64,000 nt of DNA from Cheiracanthium punctorium (taxonomy: Eukaryota > Arthropoda > Arachnida > Araneae > Cheiracanthiidae). Below, piece by piece: positions 1 to 10,780 of this stretch; position 1 is the stretch's first letter; the number at the start of each line of letters is the position of its first letter. Location of the stretch: assembly GCA_038373885.1 (NCBI GenBank), contig JAWZYV010012261.1, positions 372,001-436,000 on the forward strand, written 5' to 3'. The translations under genes and the position numbers were made by a program. The notes beneath the pieces were generated by a model. That model was not told the origin of the DNA. It worked only from the letters and a program-made list of their open reading frames with translations, and made no database searches.

Positions 1-290
1 ATCCTAAATATCAAATCTCAACATTCTACGACCAATAGTTTTTGAGATATGCGAGTTACATACATACGTACATACAGACGGCATAGAAAAACTGACCACA
101 GACTCGTCGCTGGTCAAAATGAGTTGCAGACGCGTTAATATGATCGTGCATGCTAGCCTACGATGAGATGCATCGAAAAAATTCTTAAAATTAAACTTAG
201 CGGTAGTCAAAATCGGTTTTTTTGTCGAAATTTGGCCCCCAAAAATATTCGGGATCACATTACTTCCTTATACTACGTACAAGGAAGTAA
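1..290 (-). repeat. Dispersed arthropod repeat ending in a hairpin
   Basis: The minus strand begins with a short hairpin: TTACTTCCTT at 260-269 pairs perfectly with AAGGAAGTAA at 281-290 around an 11-base loop. The rest continues to the window edge. The 84-codon open frame over it shows no known domain and is not called a gene. The hairpin end resembles the terminus of a transposable element, but the family is not identified. Confidence 0.45.
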
Positions 291-687
291 AAATGGTTTG
301 ACAGTTTCATTTTATGTTATGAAATCTTAATTGAATGAGTCACGTGACAAATCATCAGCATGCTTTTTATTCAGGGCGTGCAACAATACATTTTTTTTTT
401 TTTTAACAAAGTAGATATGCAGCATTTAATATACATTTGCAAGAAGCCCACTGTTTCACGTGACTGATGCGCTATCATCGTTAAATGATGCTAAAATAAT
501 CGTTAAATGATGCTAAAATATCGTGCTCTACGCGTCACTTGGATAACGAATACACCTGCATAAGTTTTTGAAACTTTCATTCAGTTCGAATTGTGCATTT
601 TTCTGCGCAGCTTCCCCCGTTCTATTTCTATTATATTGCATCCAGAAAAAGGATATTAGAAATATCAATTTTAATTTTGTTTAATCA
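291..687. other. No gene seen; short tandem duplication
   Basis: Nothing coding is recognised. A 22-bp unit containing TTAAATGATGCTAAAATA is present twice in a row near 478-521. A poly-T run lies near 390-404. Confidence 0.5.
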
Positions 688-804
688 CACTCATGAATAA
701 TGATACACTTTCCAACTTAATGGAATAAGGAAAGAAAATAGGGAAGACCTATGAATTATATAACGCTTTTAATATATAGCACTCTAGTGCGTATTTAACA
801 TAGG
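688..804 (+). repeat. Dispersed repeat, copy 1
   Basis: About 117 bp running from ACTCATGAATAATGATACAC to GTGCGTATTTAA recurs in the same orientation at 3676-3795 with a few differences. It looks like one more unit of the dispersed family seen at 2691-3675. Confidence 0.6.
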
Positions 805-2690
805 TAATGTCATCTCCTGGTATTCATATCTCTATCTCATAATGAAGCCGAAACTGCAACCGTGTTGTAGGAAACCGTGTTGTCCGTGCTTTCCGTGTTA
901 TAGGAAACCGTGTTGTACGGGTCCCGAGCTATACTCCTCTTGGAGTGCGGACTTCGCGTATAATCGCATGGAAAATTATTAGCACTCCTCAGAAACACAA
1001 TGATATTTAATGTTGCCATTCAAAAGTTATATTAATTAGGAGCTAAAGCGTAATAAAATCAGAACATCTGTCTCAACTGTATTTTTAATTATGTAAAACC
1101 TATGGGACACCTTGCGTATTTGAAACCCATAAAAAATTTTCATGATTTGGCGACTTGCGTATATGTATAATTAATAATTTGTTTAAAAAAACAGTACCTC
1201 ATATGTTTTTGTTTATAAAAAATACGGATTAGATAGGATAGCTTGCCACCAATGGCGACCTTTCGTTATTTGGCGATTTACACATGCTCATAACCTATAA
1301 TTACTGCTCATGTAAGGTTACCGGGAAAACCGTTATCCATATATTCATATACATAATCCTTTGCAGATTGGCGTATTTAGCACCACGAAATATATCATCT
1401 CGCCGAGCTGGCAAATATCCAATCTGTACTAACTGTTATAATGGCATCGTTAACGCCGCCAAATATTTCTACTGGTAGCAAATACACAAGCTGAACCTAA
1501 CCGGCTTTAAAATAATCTGCATTTAAATTATTTTTCATTTTCAAGATTCTGGGTTCTAATATTTTGGAACTAGCGGTTTAGATTCACCCTGCTTGGAGAG
1601 TTGTCATTTTGCAATATCGTAATGCCAAGATGGCGCTTTTTAAATCAGTTACAATAAGTTATTCTGTTTTGTAAAAACCAGTAATAGCTAATTCTAAACT
1701 CCTGTTGTCTAAGCGAACTTACTATTTGAAAATTGTCAACTTTCTGTAACACACTTTCAGTTATTTATTTCATATACTTTTTAATTTGGCGTAAAATGGG
1801 TGTAATTCTACTTCATGTTTGTCAGTTTCAAGTGATTCTACATACGTGGAATTTGTTTGTTGCAAAGGCATGAATAATTTTATGCTGTCGAAAATTGCCA
1901 AACCTGGCAACCATTATGTTTATTATTTTTCAGTTTTTTATTAATATCTTCTAAAATAATTCGATTATCGAAATTTAAGTCAGCTTATCAGGTTCCCTCG
2001 GAATTTTCCGAATCCGTGGACACCTTCGTCGAAACTCAAATCCGCACGGTTTCGGAGGAGATAGCAGAACAATCTTCTGACAGCAGCGGCCGTTACTTTT
2101 TTTTAGAATAGAGAGATTTTAAAAAAATCGCAAGCGGATCGTATAAACGTTGTAGATGTTATTACGCTTCTTCTGGCTTTTAATCTTTTTGAACTTTAGA
2201 ATCTTCTTGGAGTAATGGCGGTAAAATATTTATATTGAAGTGGTTTCCCGGAATGGTGAGAGAGTGAGTTAGTGATGAGCGTGACTATATAGTACGATAA
2301 ATATGTCGTTGATTTCTGTGAAAGTTTCATTTTCTTCATTGAATAAAATCGCCCTCCACGATTTTTTAATAGTGATGCTTAATGTTAATTTCCGTGCATC
2401 ATTCAACCAACATAGTAAATTCAGACCGTCCCGGATAAGACGTAACCCGGATAATGCCTTCCCTGTTATTCGAGAATCTGTACACGTTCTTTTCAGCTAG
2501 TACATGAATTTTTTTTTTTTTTTTGGGGGGGGGAGATAAATTACAAATTCAACATATAAAATATCATTATTATTATTATTAGCACTTGAGTGCTATTTCG
2601 CTCGATCACGGTTTTTGTGTAGACACGATTTTCCTACAATTAGCGCGTTGTGTCACTTTTCAAATGTGTTTTTTGTAAATATATTTTGAG
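805..2690. other. Intergenic stretch, no gene recognised
   Basis: Only small open frames without domains occur. A short imperfect repeat of GTGTTGTAGGAAACC lies at about 859-918. A T-run followed by nine or more G lies near 2509-2534, and an ATT microsatellite lies at about 2568-2582. Confidence 0.5.
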
Positions 2691-3675
2691 TATAGTTAGA
2701 AAATGCCTCGTGAATATTGTAAAATAGTTTTAGTAGGCGATTCAAACATAGATTTTAATTCCGAAGAAGTGTTTTATAGAACAGAGAAGACAAACACGCT
2801 ACATAGATTATGATACACTTTCCAAATGGTACTTATAAAGGTGAAGTATAGTTTGACTATGCCTGGCGAACATTTGTAAAGAGTTTTGGTAGGTGTTTTA
2901 GTATAGATTTCTATTCCGAAGAAGTGTTTTATAGAAAAAAGAAGGAAAACACGGTACACTCATGGATTATGATGCCCATTCCAAACAGTATTTAAAATAT
3001 GTCTGTCTACGCGATATAGTTGGAATATGCCTGGCGAAGATTGTAAAACAGTTTCAGTAGGCGATTTTAAGATAGATTTCGATTCCAAAGATGTGTTTTG
3101 GGGTTCAAGAAAGAGTGGATTCCTATTTTAACGCCCCTACTCTTGCCAACCTAAAAATTCCCCGCACTTTGGCGAGCTTTGCAGTCATGGGTCCCTAGGC
3201 GTTATGAACAAGTCTCAATGCTCCCAAAAGAACTATATGAAAACTAAAGTGAACAAATTAGCGATAAACGCACCAGTTAAGGAATTTGAAGACACTTAAT
3301 TATTAAAATTACATTAATTGGTAACCCAAAATAAATAAAAATGTAACGGAATGCTGTACATAAGTTGTTCCAAATCGCTATTTTAATTCTAAATTACGAT
3401 TGCCACATAAATACACAAAATCGTCATGGTTTCTGCATATGTTTAATGATCGCCACCTTGGCGAGAGTCGGGGCGTTAAAGTAGGAATCAACCCAAGAAA
3501 GACAAGCACGGCACACTCATGGATTATGATGCACATTCGAGCCAATATTTAAAACGGTGAAGTATAGTTGTAATATACTTGGCGAAGATTGTAAAATAGT
3601 TTAAGTAGGGGATTTTAAGATAGATTTCGATACCAAAGATGGGTTTTATGAAACAAGGAAGCAAAATACGGCCCA
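2691..3675 (+). repeat. Tandem units of a roughly 170-bp dispersed repeat
   Basis: Units carry a shared landmark, TGCCTGGCGAAGATTGTAAA or close variants, at about 2704, 2859, 3028 and 3576. They also share GATAGATTTCGATTCC and CTCATGGATTATGATGC blocks. The gap between the third and fourth units is explained by the MITE at 3115-3493. Related copies in inverse orientation lie at 46.57-46.84 and 47.35-47.54 kb, and a weak one at 50.63 kb. No coding capacity is seen. Confidence 0.7.
3115..3493. mobile_element. Mutator-like MITE with 9-bp target duplication
   Basis: The 379-bp element has inverted ends of about 35 bp (left GATTCCTATTTTAACGCCCC, right end complementary with a few changes). It is flanked on both sides by CAAGAAAGA (3106-3114 and 3494-3502). 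A 9-bp duplication is typical of the Mutator superfamily. It interrupts one unit of the 170-bp repeat. No transposase is encoded, so it would have been moved in trans. Confidence 0.75.
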
Positions 3676-3795
3676 TTCATGAATAATGATACACTTTCCA
3701 ACTTAATGGAATAAGGAAGAAAAATAGGGACGAAGCATAAATTATGATATGCATTTAATATGTAGCACTATAGTGCGTATTTAAAATCTGAAAGT
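3676..3795 (+). repeat. Dispersed repeat, copy 2
   Basis: Second copy of the block at 688-804, in the same orientation, with several substitutions and small indels. Confidence 0.6.
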
Positions 3796-3816
3796 GCTTC
3801 GGATTCTATTCCTTTT

Positions 3817-3860
3817 TATTATTATTGTTGTTGTTGTTGTTATTGTTGTTGTTGTTGTGT
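3817..3860. repeat. ATT/GTT microsatellite
   Basis: Interrupted trinucleotide tract of (ATT)n followed by (GTT)n. Confidence 0.8.
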
Positions 3861-4543
3861 GTAATGGCAAACAAAATTAAAATATGTGAATCAATGAAAA
3901 CATTTGTGGAGAATTTTCACATTCAAGTGACGTAAAATTATTTCATTCAAAATTGTTTAATCAAAACCATTAATTAAAGGCAATACAATTATTTGTATCA
4001 CATGCAATTGAAAGCGATTGAGGAGGTTTTATAAAGGTATCCAACTGGGTACCGATAGGATAGTAACCGTAAGAGGTTAAGTCAGTTTCACGTGATTCGA
4101 AGAAAGACAAGTTTGTTTTTAAAGAAAACTGATTCCCTCTTTTAATAGTCGCATAGTAAAAGCATTATTATTTCACTCTAAAATTTTGTAAATCATTTAA
4201 CCTTAAGTTACTTCCTAGAATTTTCTCAAAAAGGTTATTACACCTTATTTTCAAAATGAAACGTTCGCTTGAAAATTTTTAATTCTGGTGTATCATAGTA
4301 AAAAGCCATGAAAAATGTAAAAGGACACTATAATCAGCAATCAAACTCAGTATTAATTCCAAGGCAATCCAAAAGCATGTACCTCGCGCAAATTTAGTCA
4401 GTTTTATTCTCCAAAAAATTATGTTTACATTTACTGGAAACGTCACATTTTTATTTATATTTGAATGCAGGAGAATTTTGTATATCAAGCGTTAAGCTCC
4501 TTTGCAGAACAGAATTTCTACTGTCATAGAATTTTCTTACAGA
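3861..4543. other. No gene recognised
   Basis: A+T-rich sequence with small unsupported open frames only. Confidence 0.5.
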
Positions 4544-4551
4544 GCATAGCC

Positions 4552-5234
4552 CAGGGATGGGCAAACTTTTTCGGTCGCAGGCCAAAAATTGAAAAAAAAA
4601 GAAGAAGTTTCGGAGGCCAAGATAAATTTTTCTAAAATTTTAAGAAGAATATACAAGTATTACAATTTAAATATGTTAATGAGATGAATGAAATTGCGAT
4701 TTCATTTTAAAAGTTCCTTATAGTGAGGTTCGAAGTAAGATGCACTGATTCTAAGGAACGAGGCTAAATGCTCATCTGTTGTCAGTCTACTTCTGAAAGA
4801 ATTCTCTCCAAGGTTCATAGTTGAAAACACTTGTTCTCATATATAAGATGAAGCAAACATAGCACTGATTTTCTGGGCATGAGATATTAAATTTGGGAAA
4901 CTTACTTTCGATAATCATTTGTAAAACTCTAACTTTGGCATATTCAGAAACAACTGCTTGAGATGATTGTTAGATTGCAATTCAATTAATTCAAGCTGCA
5001 AATCTGACCTCACTGCTTCACAATTTACGTTGAAAGGCATTGTAAAAATATCCAATTCTGTTTGAATTTCACTGAAATCTTGAAACCTGAGATCGAACTT
5101 AAAATGCACTTTTTTCAAGCCATCTTCATAATTCTTAATATGGATATATAATATATAAATATACATATTCTTTCAATTTGTGTCGGACCGGCAAATTAAA
5201 ATTCCACCCGCGGGCCGGAGTTGGCCCATCCCTG
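4552..5234 (-). mobile_element. hAT element remnant (GTF2IRD2-like transposase piece)
   Basis: The terminal inverted repeats are CAGGGATGGGCAAAC at the left and its relative, complementary to GTTGGCCCATCCCTG, at the right. The 8-bp target duplication GCATAGCC is perfect (4544-4551 and 5235-5242). On the minus strand, 4915-5166 encodes a C-terminal hAT transposase piece with the pattern RFQDF...PFNV...VRSDLQLELIELQSN...FLNMPKLEFYK. Families annotated as GTF2I-repeat-containing protein 2-like transposases have this pattern. The rest of the transposase is missing, so the copy is an internally deleted, non-autonomous element. Confidence 0.85.
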
Positions 5235-5242
5235 GCATAGCC

Positions 5243-5506
5243 ATATATTCTTTCATTTCATTTCTTTTGTTTTTCTTTTCGTCGCCTTCATAATAATCAC
5301 TCAGATCAAATTTCATTAAATATGACTTTTTTAAAATAAAAACTGCGACTTGATATAGAATAACCCTTTAAATGCATTATAAATGAATTGAAATGAAAAA
5401 TTATTTTCTTTCCTTTCACCATGAAGCCATTTTCAACCCATTCTAAAACTTCGTTAACTGAAATAGATTAAATGAAATCTGACACTTTACAAGGTATTGT
5501 AAAACT
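5243..5506. other. No gene recognised
   Basis: A+T-rich spacer. Nothing supported. Confidence 0.5.
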
Positions 5507-5765
5507 TTAAACCCTTTAATCCTTTGACGCGAGGCGTTTGCGCCGTGAAACCATCTTATTTCAGCTCTTTCACTGATACTCGGGAAAAAAAAAAAATGGT
5601 TAAAGGGTACCAACGCTGAAAAAGTACCGCCGCCGATCGATTCATTTAATATCCAACAATATGGCGATCGATCGAATGGCACCACAGAGCTAAATAAGTT
5701 TTTCGCACAGCAGGCTGAGCTCGATCGATGGCAACGGCCGCACTTTTTCAGTGTTAGACAGTCTA
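5507..5765. mobile_element. Hairpin MITE related to the TTAA family (degenerate copy)
   Basis: The copy begins TTAAACCCTTTAAT and contains the family's internal inverted repeat: GCTGAAAAAGTACCGCCG near 5605 against GGCAACGGCCGCACTTTTTC near 5735. The right TTAA is not clear. It is related to the copies at 12772, 18246 and 27742. Confidence 0.5.
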
Positions 5766-7158
5766 TCCAGTTGGTTTTCTATATTCAAGTAAAAATGCTT
5801 GCCACACGAGTTGATACGCTTCCACAAAATTTCGTATTTTTATTACCTAACTATACCTTGGAAGAACTGCTCCTGAGCTAAAGTGGATCGAAATCTGAGA
5901 TTAGAGATGGGAGAAACAAGCGTACATACACCTTATGAAAAGAGTATTCGAGTAAAAGTCAAGCTCTCTATGTTGGTGTCGTATACCTCCAAAGCATTAC
6001 GCATGCATGTGTAATCGATCACAAGAACTGATATGGATTACGATTACGACTACTACCCAATATCTAAAGAGATTATGAATACTAAATATTAATTTAGTAA
6101 AAAAGGCAATAATGGTGATCTTAATTAAATAATGAAAATTTATCATAGTCTTTTTGTTAAATTTCCAAAATCCTATTTTGGTAAGCGATTACAGTGGATT
6201 GTAATGGGTACGAAGTCTGCTCCAAAGCACAGTGAAACCTCCCAGGTTCAACACCTCAACAGTTAGACACCCAATGAAGTTGGATAATTTTCTGGAGTGC
6301 CTACCGCAGTGAAATATACCTCCAAGTGCTGGACACTTGACTAACTTTCGAAGATTTCTCTCTATAAACATAAAATTTGAAAGTATATTCATCTCACTGA
6401 AAGGTCCGTTATTAAATCACACAAAACTGAGTAAAACAGACCAAAAAAAGAAGGTTCTCCCCTCCCTCTCTTTTTGTCACACTTTTTATCGTCGCATTTT
6501 TAAGAAGATTTAAAAACAAACCAATTATGTTAAACACTCGAATTTACAATTACTTTTTTTGTTAATTTTGTTTGGAAAATTTGTTAACAATTTTTCATAT
6601 ACTATGTCATTTTCTTAATAATAACTTTAACAATAAAAAAATCGGATGCCTAAAGGCCGGATGCCTACCTAAAAATTATCCCAGTACATACGTTTCGGAT
6701 GGCACAAATACACTCCTTCATCTGCTAAAAGTCCCAATTTCCACACAGGCAAGGAAATGAGAGAACTAAAATTTATTGCAACTTCCAGATAAAATTTTTA
6801 TGCACAAAAAGCGCCTTTTTATCCAAGAAATATTGCGAAATATCTTATGGGAAAGAATTTTTTCCTGGATGTTCATAACTTTTATACGTCGACCGTTTGT
6901 AAAAGCGCGTATCACGTCTCGTGAAATGACATTGTAATTTTTCTCGAGTCTGATTTTTTTCACACGGTTTCTTAAAAGAATAGCTTGTAACGTATCTTGA
7001 CATCAACAGTGCATTCAATTTCGAGATGATGAGCTCGGCCCAAGATTCAGAGAAAACTTCATGGGCTCGGGCTACGCCCTCGAAATTAAGCTAAGGACTC
7101 ATCCCTAATGTCGAACTAAAATGAGAGAGTGTGGAAAAAAAGGTGTTTGCACACTTCC
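5766..7158. other. Start of the intron downstream of DM exon 1; no exon recognised
   Basis: This lies 3' of the donor at 7159-7164 on the minus strand. Pieces resembling pogo-type ends (CAGTGAAACCTCC) occur near 6231. No dimerisation-domain exon could be recognised by eye. Confidence 0.4.
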
Positions 7159-7164
7159 ACTTAC

Positions 7165-7735
7165 CACCGGTGAATTTGAAAGCGGACGGCTTGACAGGGG
7201 TCGTAACCCCGCTCCTCGTGGAAACCGCCTCCAACGGAAGCAGATGATGGTGATGATGGGAGTGGGGCGGCGACAGCTGCTCCCTGGTCTCCTTGGGAAG
7301 GACGATTTCGGCCGAGTAGCCCTCCGGGGGCACCCGTCCCATCTGTTCGTCCTGTGCCTGCGCCCTCCTGAGGGCGACCTGCTTCGCCATCACTTTCCTC
7401 CGCTCGTCGATGAGGCAGCAGCGGGCGCAGGTGCACGCGGCGAACTTGCAGTACCGCTTGTGGCCTTTCACTTTGATTTTGTAACCGTGGTTCCTACAGC
7501 GCGCGCACTTCGGGCTGCGAGCCTGGGGGGGCCTGGGTACCCCCCCGTCGGTGCCCCCTCCTACCACAGGAGGCTGAGGAGAGGACACCACGTCGATTTC
7601 CTCCTGGTCGTCGCTGCCGGACCCGTTGTTCGACGTGGACGCCGACGTCATTGCCGAGTGCTGACCTTCCGACCGTTGTTGCGTCGCGTCTCCTGCCCCT
7701 TGCGACTGCCGCCGCGAGTACATGGCGAACTTCAT
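7165..7735 (-). CDS. dsx: doublesex-like DM-domain transcription factor, paralog 1, first coding exon
   Basis: It encodes a sequence-specific nuclear DNA-binding protein of the Doublesex/Mab-3 family, whose members direct sexual differentiation. The exon gives 190 codons plus one base. Residues 75-131 form the DM domain, with all zinc ligands present (C77, C80, H83, H92, C96, C101, C103, C106). The recognition helix ends in [11 protein letters not shown], the doublesex-type signature rather than the RRQQAQEE of Dmrt99B or Dmrt1. An acidic and Gly/Pro-rich linker precedes the domain, and a His run (159-164) follows. The exon ends in PSAFKFTG at a strong donor (GTAAGT, 7159-7164), phase 1. The MKFAMYSRR start is chosen because paralog 2 begins the same way. 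Downstream exons are not seen. A long plus-strand frame over it is a shadow. Confidence 0.9.
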
Positions 7736-9130
7736 CTCACGGGGGACCGACGGCAGACTGACCCCCGCGTCGGTCAGTCGCGGCGGTCCGGTCCATTCCC
7801 AAGCTCCCTTTTTTGGAGTTGGAGGACACTTCAGAGCAGAGAAAAAGTCCTCGGATTCTGTTTCAGCTGTTCGGGTCGGATGCGGCTGTCAGTATGCGAC
7901 ACGCTTATATCGACGTGTTACGGACGGATCGGTCATTCCGCAATGGCAGAATGGACCTTTGTCCGGCATGCGCGACGGAGCTTTCTCTATTTCGGTCCAA
8001 GTTTTTCGCTAAAGCTTGCAGGAAATCAACCTGGCCCTCACAGCGACAGTTGGGTGTTTCAATTTAGGATGGGTTTTCGTTCAACTCTTTCAAGAACGTC
8101 GAAGGGTATCAGTCTGACATTTACAGCAACACAGGACCATCAACACTATCGCTCACTAAGATCTTAATCTACCAACATGAACTCAACAACATAAGATCTC
8201 AATTCTGCTCCGAACAACACCAGACCTTACGTCGACATTTATAGCAATATCGGCCAACCCATATTCAGTAGGGTCCCCATCACTCACTTTGTCAAACGGG
8301 GTTGGCATGTTTCCATTCATATGCGATGCGTTCCGAACACAGTGTAACAAAGTGCACCGCGCGAATGCGCGCCTCTTTCTAAATGACACTCAGTCAGTCT
8401 TAAGTTTCCCAATTTTACTGGCTACTTCGTATATTTATTACATGCACACACTGCTTGGTGTCGACAGATTTCGGTTTTCACTCGCGTTCATGAGAGATGC
8501 GACGTAACGTCCGTGCTGACAACAGGACGTTCCAAAGCTGTTCCACACGCTGTCATTTAGAGACGCGAGTGAAAGTTCAGTTTCGGATTTTAGGAGAGTT
8601 CGTGGGGGAAGCAGCATAAGGTCAACGAGCGTCTTTTAACTCCTACGTAAGCGACGTGACACCTCAGCTGTCGGTAAACGTCGTCAGCTCCAACGGGACG
8701 TTCCAGTCCGCATGCTGTCATCCCATGACACGTCGCTCACAGACACCCCCACTGGTTCAGTTTCAGTTTCGGAACCCCCCCCCTTCTCGAACAAAACTAA
8801 AAAGCTGGACGGAGCAAGCGATCCTACAGTGTGACACAACAAACTCGCTCGTGGGACAACACCTGCCGCAAACAACACCGCACCTCGGAGTCGTAGGAGA
8901 AACCGCTCCTCAAATTCGTCTGCTCGAGGAGAGAGAGCGACGGACGATCGAGCGGGAGAGCCGCGGAGGAGGGGTGGGGAAGAAGGGTGCCCATGCACTA
9001 GCGCCGCTCCTCGGGTGAGGCGAAGGTAGGAGTGCGCTCGACGGCATCGGCATTCGACGCGGCCTGAAGCAGCGCTTTGGACGGGACGGCGAAGGCGCGC
9101 GGTCCGTAGGAAACATTCCGAGCCATCCAT
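7736..9130 (-). promoter_or_regulatory. GC-rich upstream region of DM paralog 1 (putative promoter/5' UTR)
   Basis: This is immediately 5' of the start codon on the minus strand. G+C rises sharply at about 8640-9130 against the A+T-rich background. Two related blocks, each with GGACGTTCCA followed by GCTGTCAT and GTTCAGTTTCGGA, occur at about 8520-8592 and 8692-8780, so the region holds an internal duplication. No TATA box can be assigned. The promoter role is inferred from position and composition only. Confidence 0.35.
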
Positions 9131-9576
9131 TCATGACCGAGTCATGGATTATAAAAACGCTTTCCGACACATCTGTCTCATTGGATACACGCATTCCAGT
9201 AGAGCGAACTGTAACCTATTTCCCCTCTCCAGCAAAGGCAACGGTAGAGATTCCCCTCAGTGCACGCCAGAACATTCAAAAACCCACGCGCAAGGGCAAC
9301 GCTCAACACAAAGGGAAGAATTTCTCGGGTCGTGCCTTTACAAGAAAAATATTTACTCTTTGAAAAACACTAGTATATAATATAGACAGTCATTTGACTA
9401 CAAAAATTAATAAACACTAATTGATTTTCAGTTTTTTTACGCTTAATAATACATGCCATTCTATTTAATGCATATCTTCTAAATGACACGGGACTCGTGA
9501 AATTTCTTTGGATTATACATTTAAAGAAAGACGAGTCCATTATCTGTTAATTAAATACACGTACATTCGCTGTTAA
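9131..9576. other. No gene recognised
   Basis: The transition from the GC-rich block back to A+T-rich sequence. Overlapping small frames have no recognisable domain. Confidence 0.4.
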
Positions 9577-10065
9577 TTATACTCTTTTTTTGGTGCGAGC
9601 AACGGTTAGGTTTCGACTGGATTTCTTGAATAAAGGATGCATTCTCTTTCTTAATTTATATGTTTGAATGACACTTGTAGAATAGCTTTCCATGCCGAAT
9701 ATTAAAGAAGGGGAAAACACATAAATTAATTTTGCAAAATAGTTCAGAAAATTTCCAATTATTTTATTTAGGAAATAAAATAAATTGTGCAAATCAAGAC
9801 AACTGCATTGTTCACATAGTTCAGAGCAGCCTTCGTCATTTATTGAACGTTTTATATCGTTCATTTCAGCTTGCGGAGATCTAAATAGGTACAGGAGTAG
9901 TGAGTTGGGGGGATGTCGTCCATTTGTATAAAATAGTCGATTTAGTAAAAGCGGTAGTTGCCATGCAGCGTGAGCTCTAGATAGAGCATGGTTACAACAG
10001 GCGATCAGCAGCCGTGAATTAAAATCGAGTTTGTCCTTAGCAAAAATGCTTCTGAATGTTATCAA
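9577..10065 (-). CDS. Unidentified 162-codon open frame
   Basis: No family is recognised. The frame is unusually long for such A+T-rich DNA. It holds a small Cys cluster (ELCEQCSCLD) and a hydrophobic middle. A good acceptor-like tract (pyrimidine-rich, ending TTTAG, near 9885-9905) lies inside the frame. A splice there would need a phase-2 donor, so it does not match the phase-1 donors of the DM exons. It may be chance or an exon of an unrelated gene. Confidence 0.15.
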   Translation of the reverse strand: MITFRSIFAKDKLDFNSRLLIACCNHALSRAHAAWQLPLLLNRLFYTNGRHPPNSLLLYLFRSPQAEMNDIKRSINDEGCSELCEQCSCLDLHNLFYFLNKIIGNFLNYFAKLIYVFSPSLIFGMESYSTSVIQTYKLRKRMHPLFKKSSRNLTVARTKKRV

Positions 10066-10079
10066 GGATTGCCTGTGTG

Positions 10080-10780
10080 TCCTCCAGAGTGATAGGGCGC
10101 ACTATCCAGGGGCAGGCGTCGATCCAGGAAGTTTTTCCAAGGTCCCATTTTTGTGAAAACCATCTACTTTTTATGAATTTGAAAATCTATTTTTGTGAAT
10201 TTTACCATCGTTTTAGTGAATTTTCATACCAATTTTTGTAAAAGTCACTTTTTTTTTCTTAAAATAATTCACAAAATAAATTAAAATAAATCTCGGCTGT
10301 TCGAGCCTCGTCAGGGGGAGACTCCCCTGAACCCCCTAATTTTTTAGTTTCATTATTGCCATATTAAAACGATGTTAATTGACTATGTCATTTTATTGCT
10401 TATCTTTCGCGTATTTCGCTTGGTAACCCTATGTTGAAATTTTTATAAGTGTAACCTATTTATAGAAAAATACATGAGAAGCATATTCTACAGCTTATGA
10501 AATATTGTAACAATAGATTAAAGCTGTTGTGAACTAATAGTATTTAAATACATGTAAAATTATGTCGCTCTTTATGTCGTTTTTTTATGTCGCATTTTTG
10601 GGACACATTTTTCAATAAAGGATGTTGAAAGATAAAATGACATAGTCATTAATATGCGGTAAAATACCAACGAATGGTTGTTTTAATTGTTTGTATTTTT
10701 GTGAGAGCGACATTTTAATCGATTGTAATTTTGTGAAGGAACCGTAAAACGGACATAAATTCGTCTGCATCGGTCCCCGC
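10080..10780 (+). repeat. Dispersed repeat related to 24360-24560
   Basis: Blocks such as GTGAATTTTCATACCAATTT, AATAATTCACAAAATAAATT and ATCGATTGTAATTTTGTGAA recur in the same order at 24.36-24.56 kb, where the copy is shorter. A palindromic GGGGGAGACTCCCC piece lies near 10314. Probably an old transposable element; the class is unknown. Confidence 0.45.

Noticed and set aside
2691..3675. Regularly spaced repeats as a CRISPR-like array
   Set aside because: Units of about 170 bp with variable spacing, split by a MITE, in an animal genome.
7121..8167. 348-codon plus-strand frame overlapping DM exon 1
   Set aside because: It is antisense to a well-supported DM exon in GC-rich DNA; no domain, and the length follows from composition.
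9577..10065. Candidate downstream (dimerisation) exon for the DM genes
   Set aside because: The best internal acceptor gives the wrong phase for the DM donors and no resemblance to the doublesex dimer domain is seen; kept only as a low-confidence frame.
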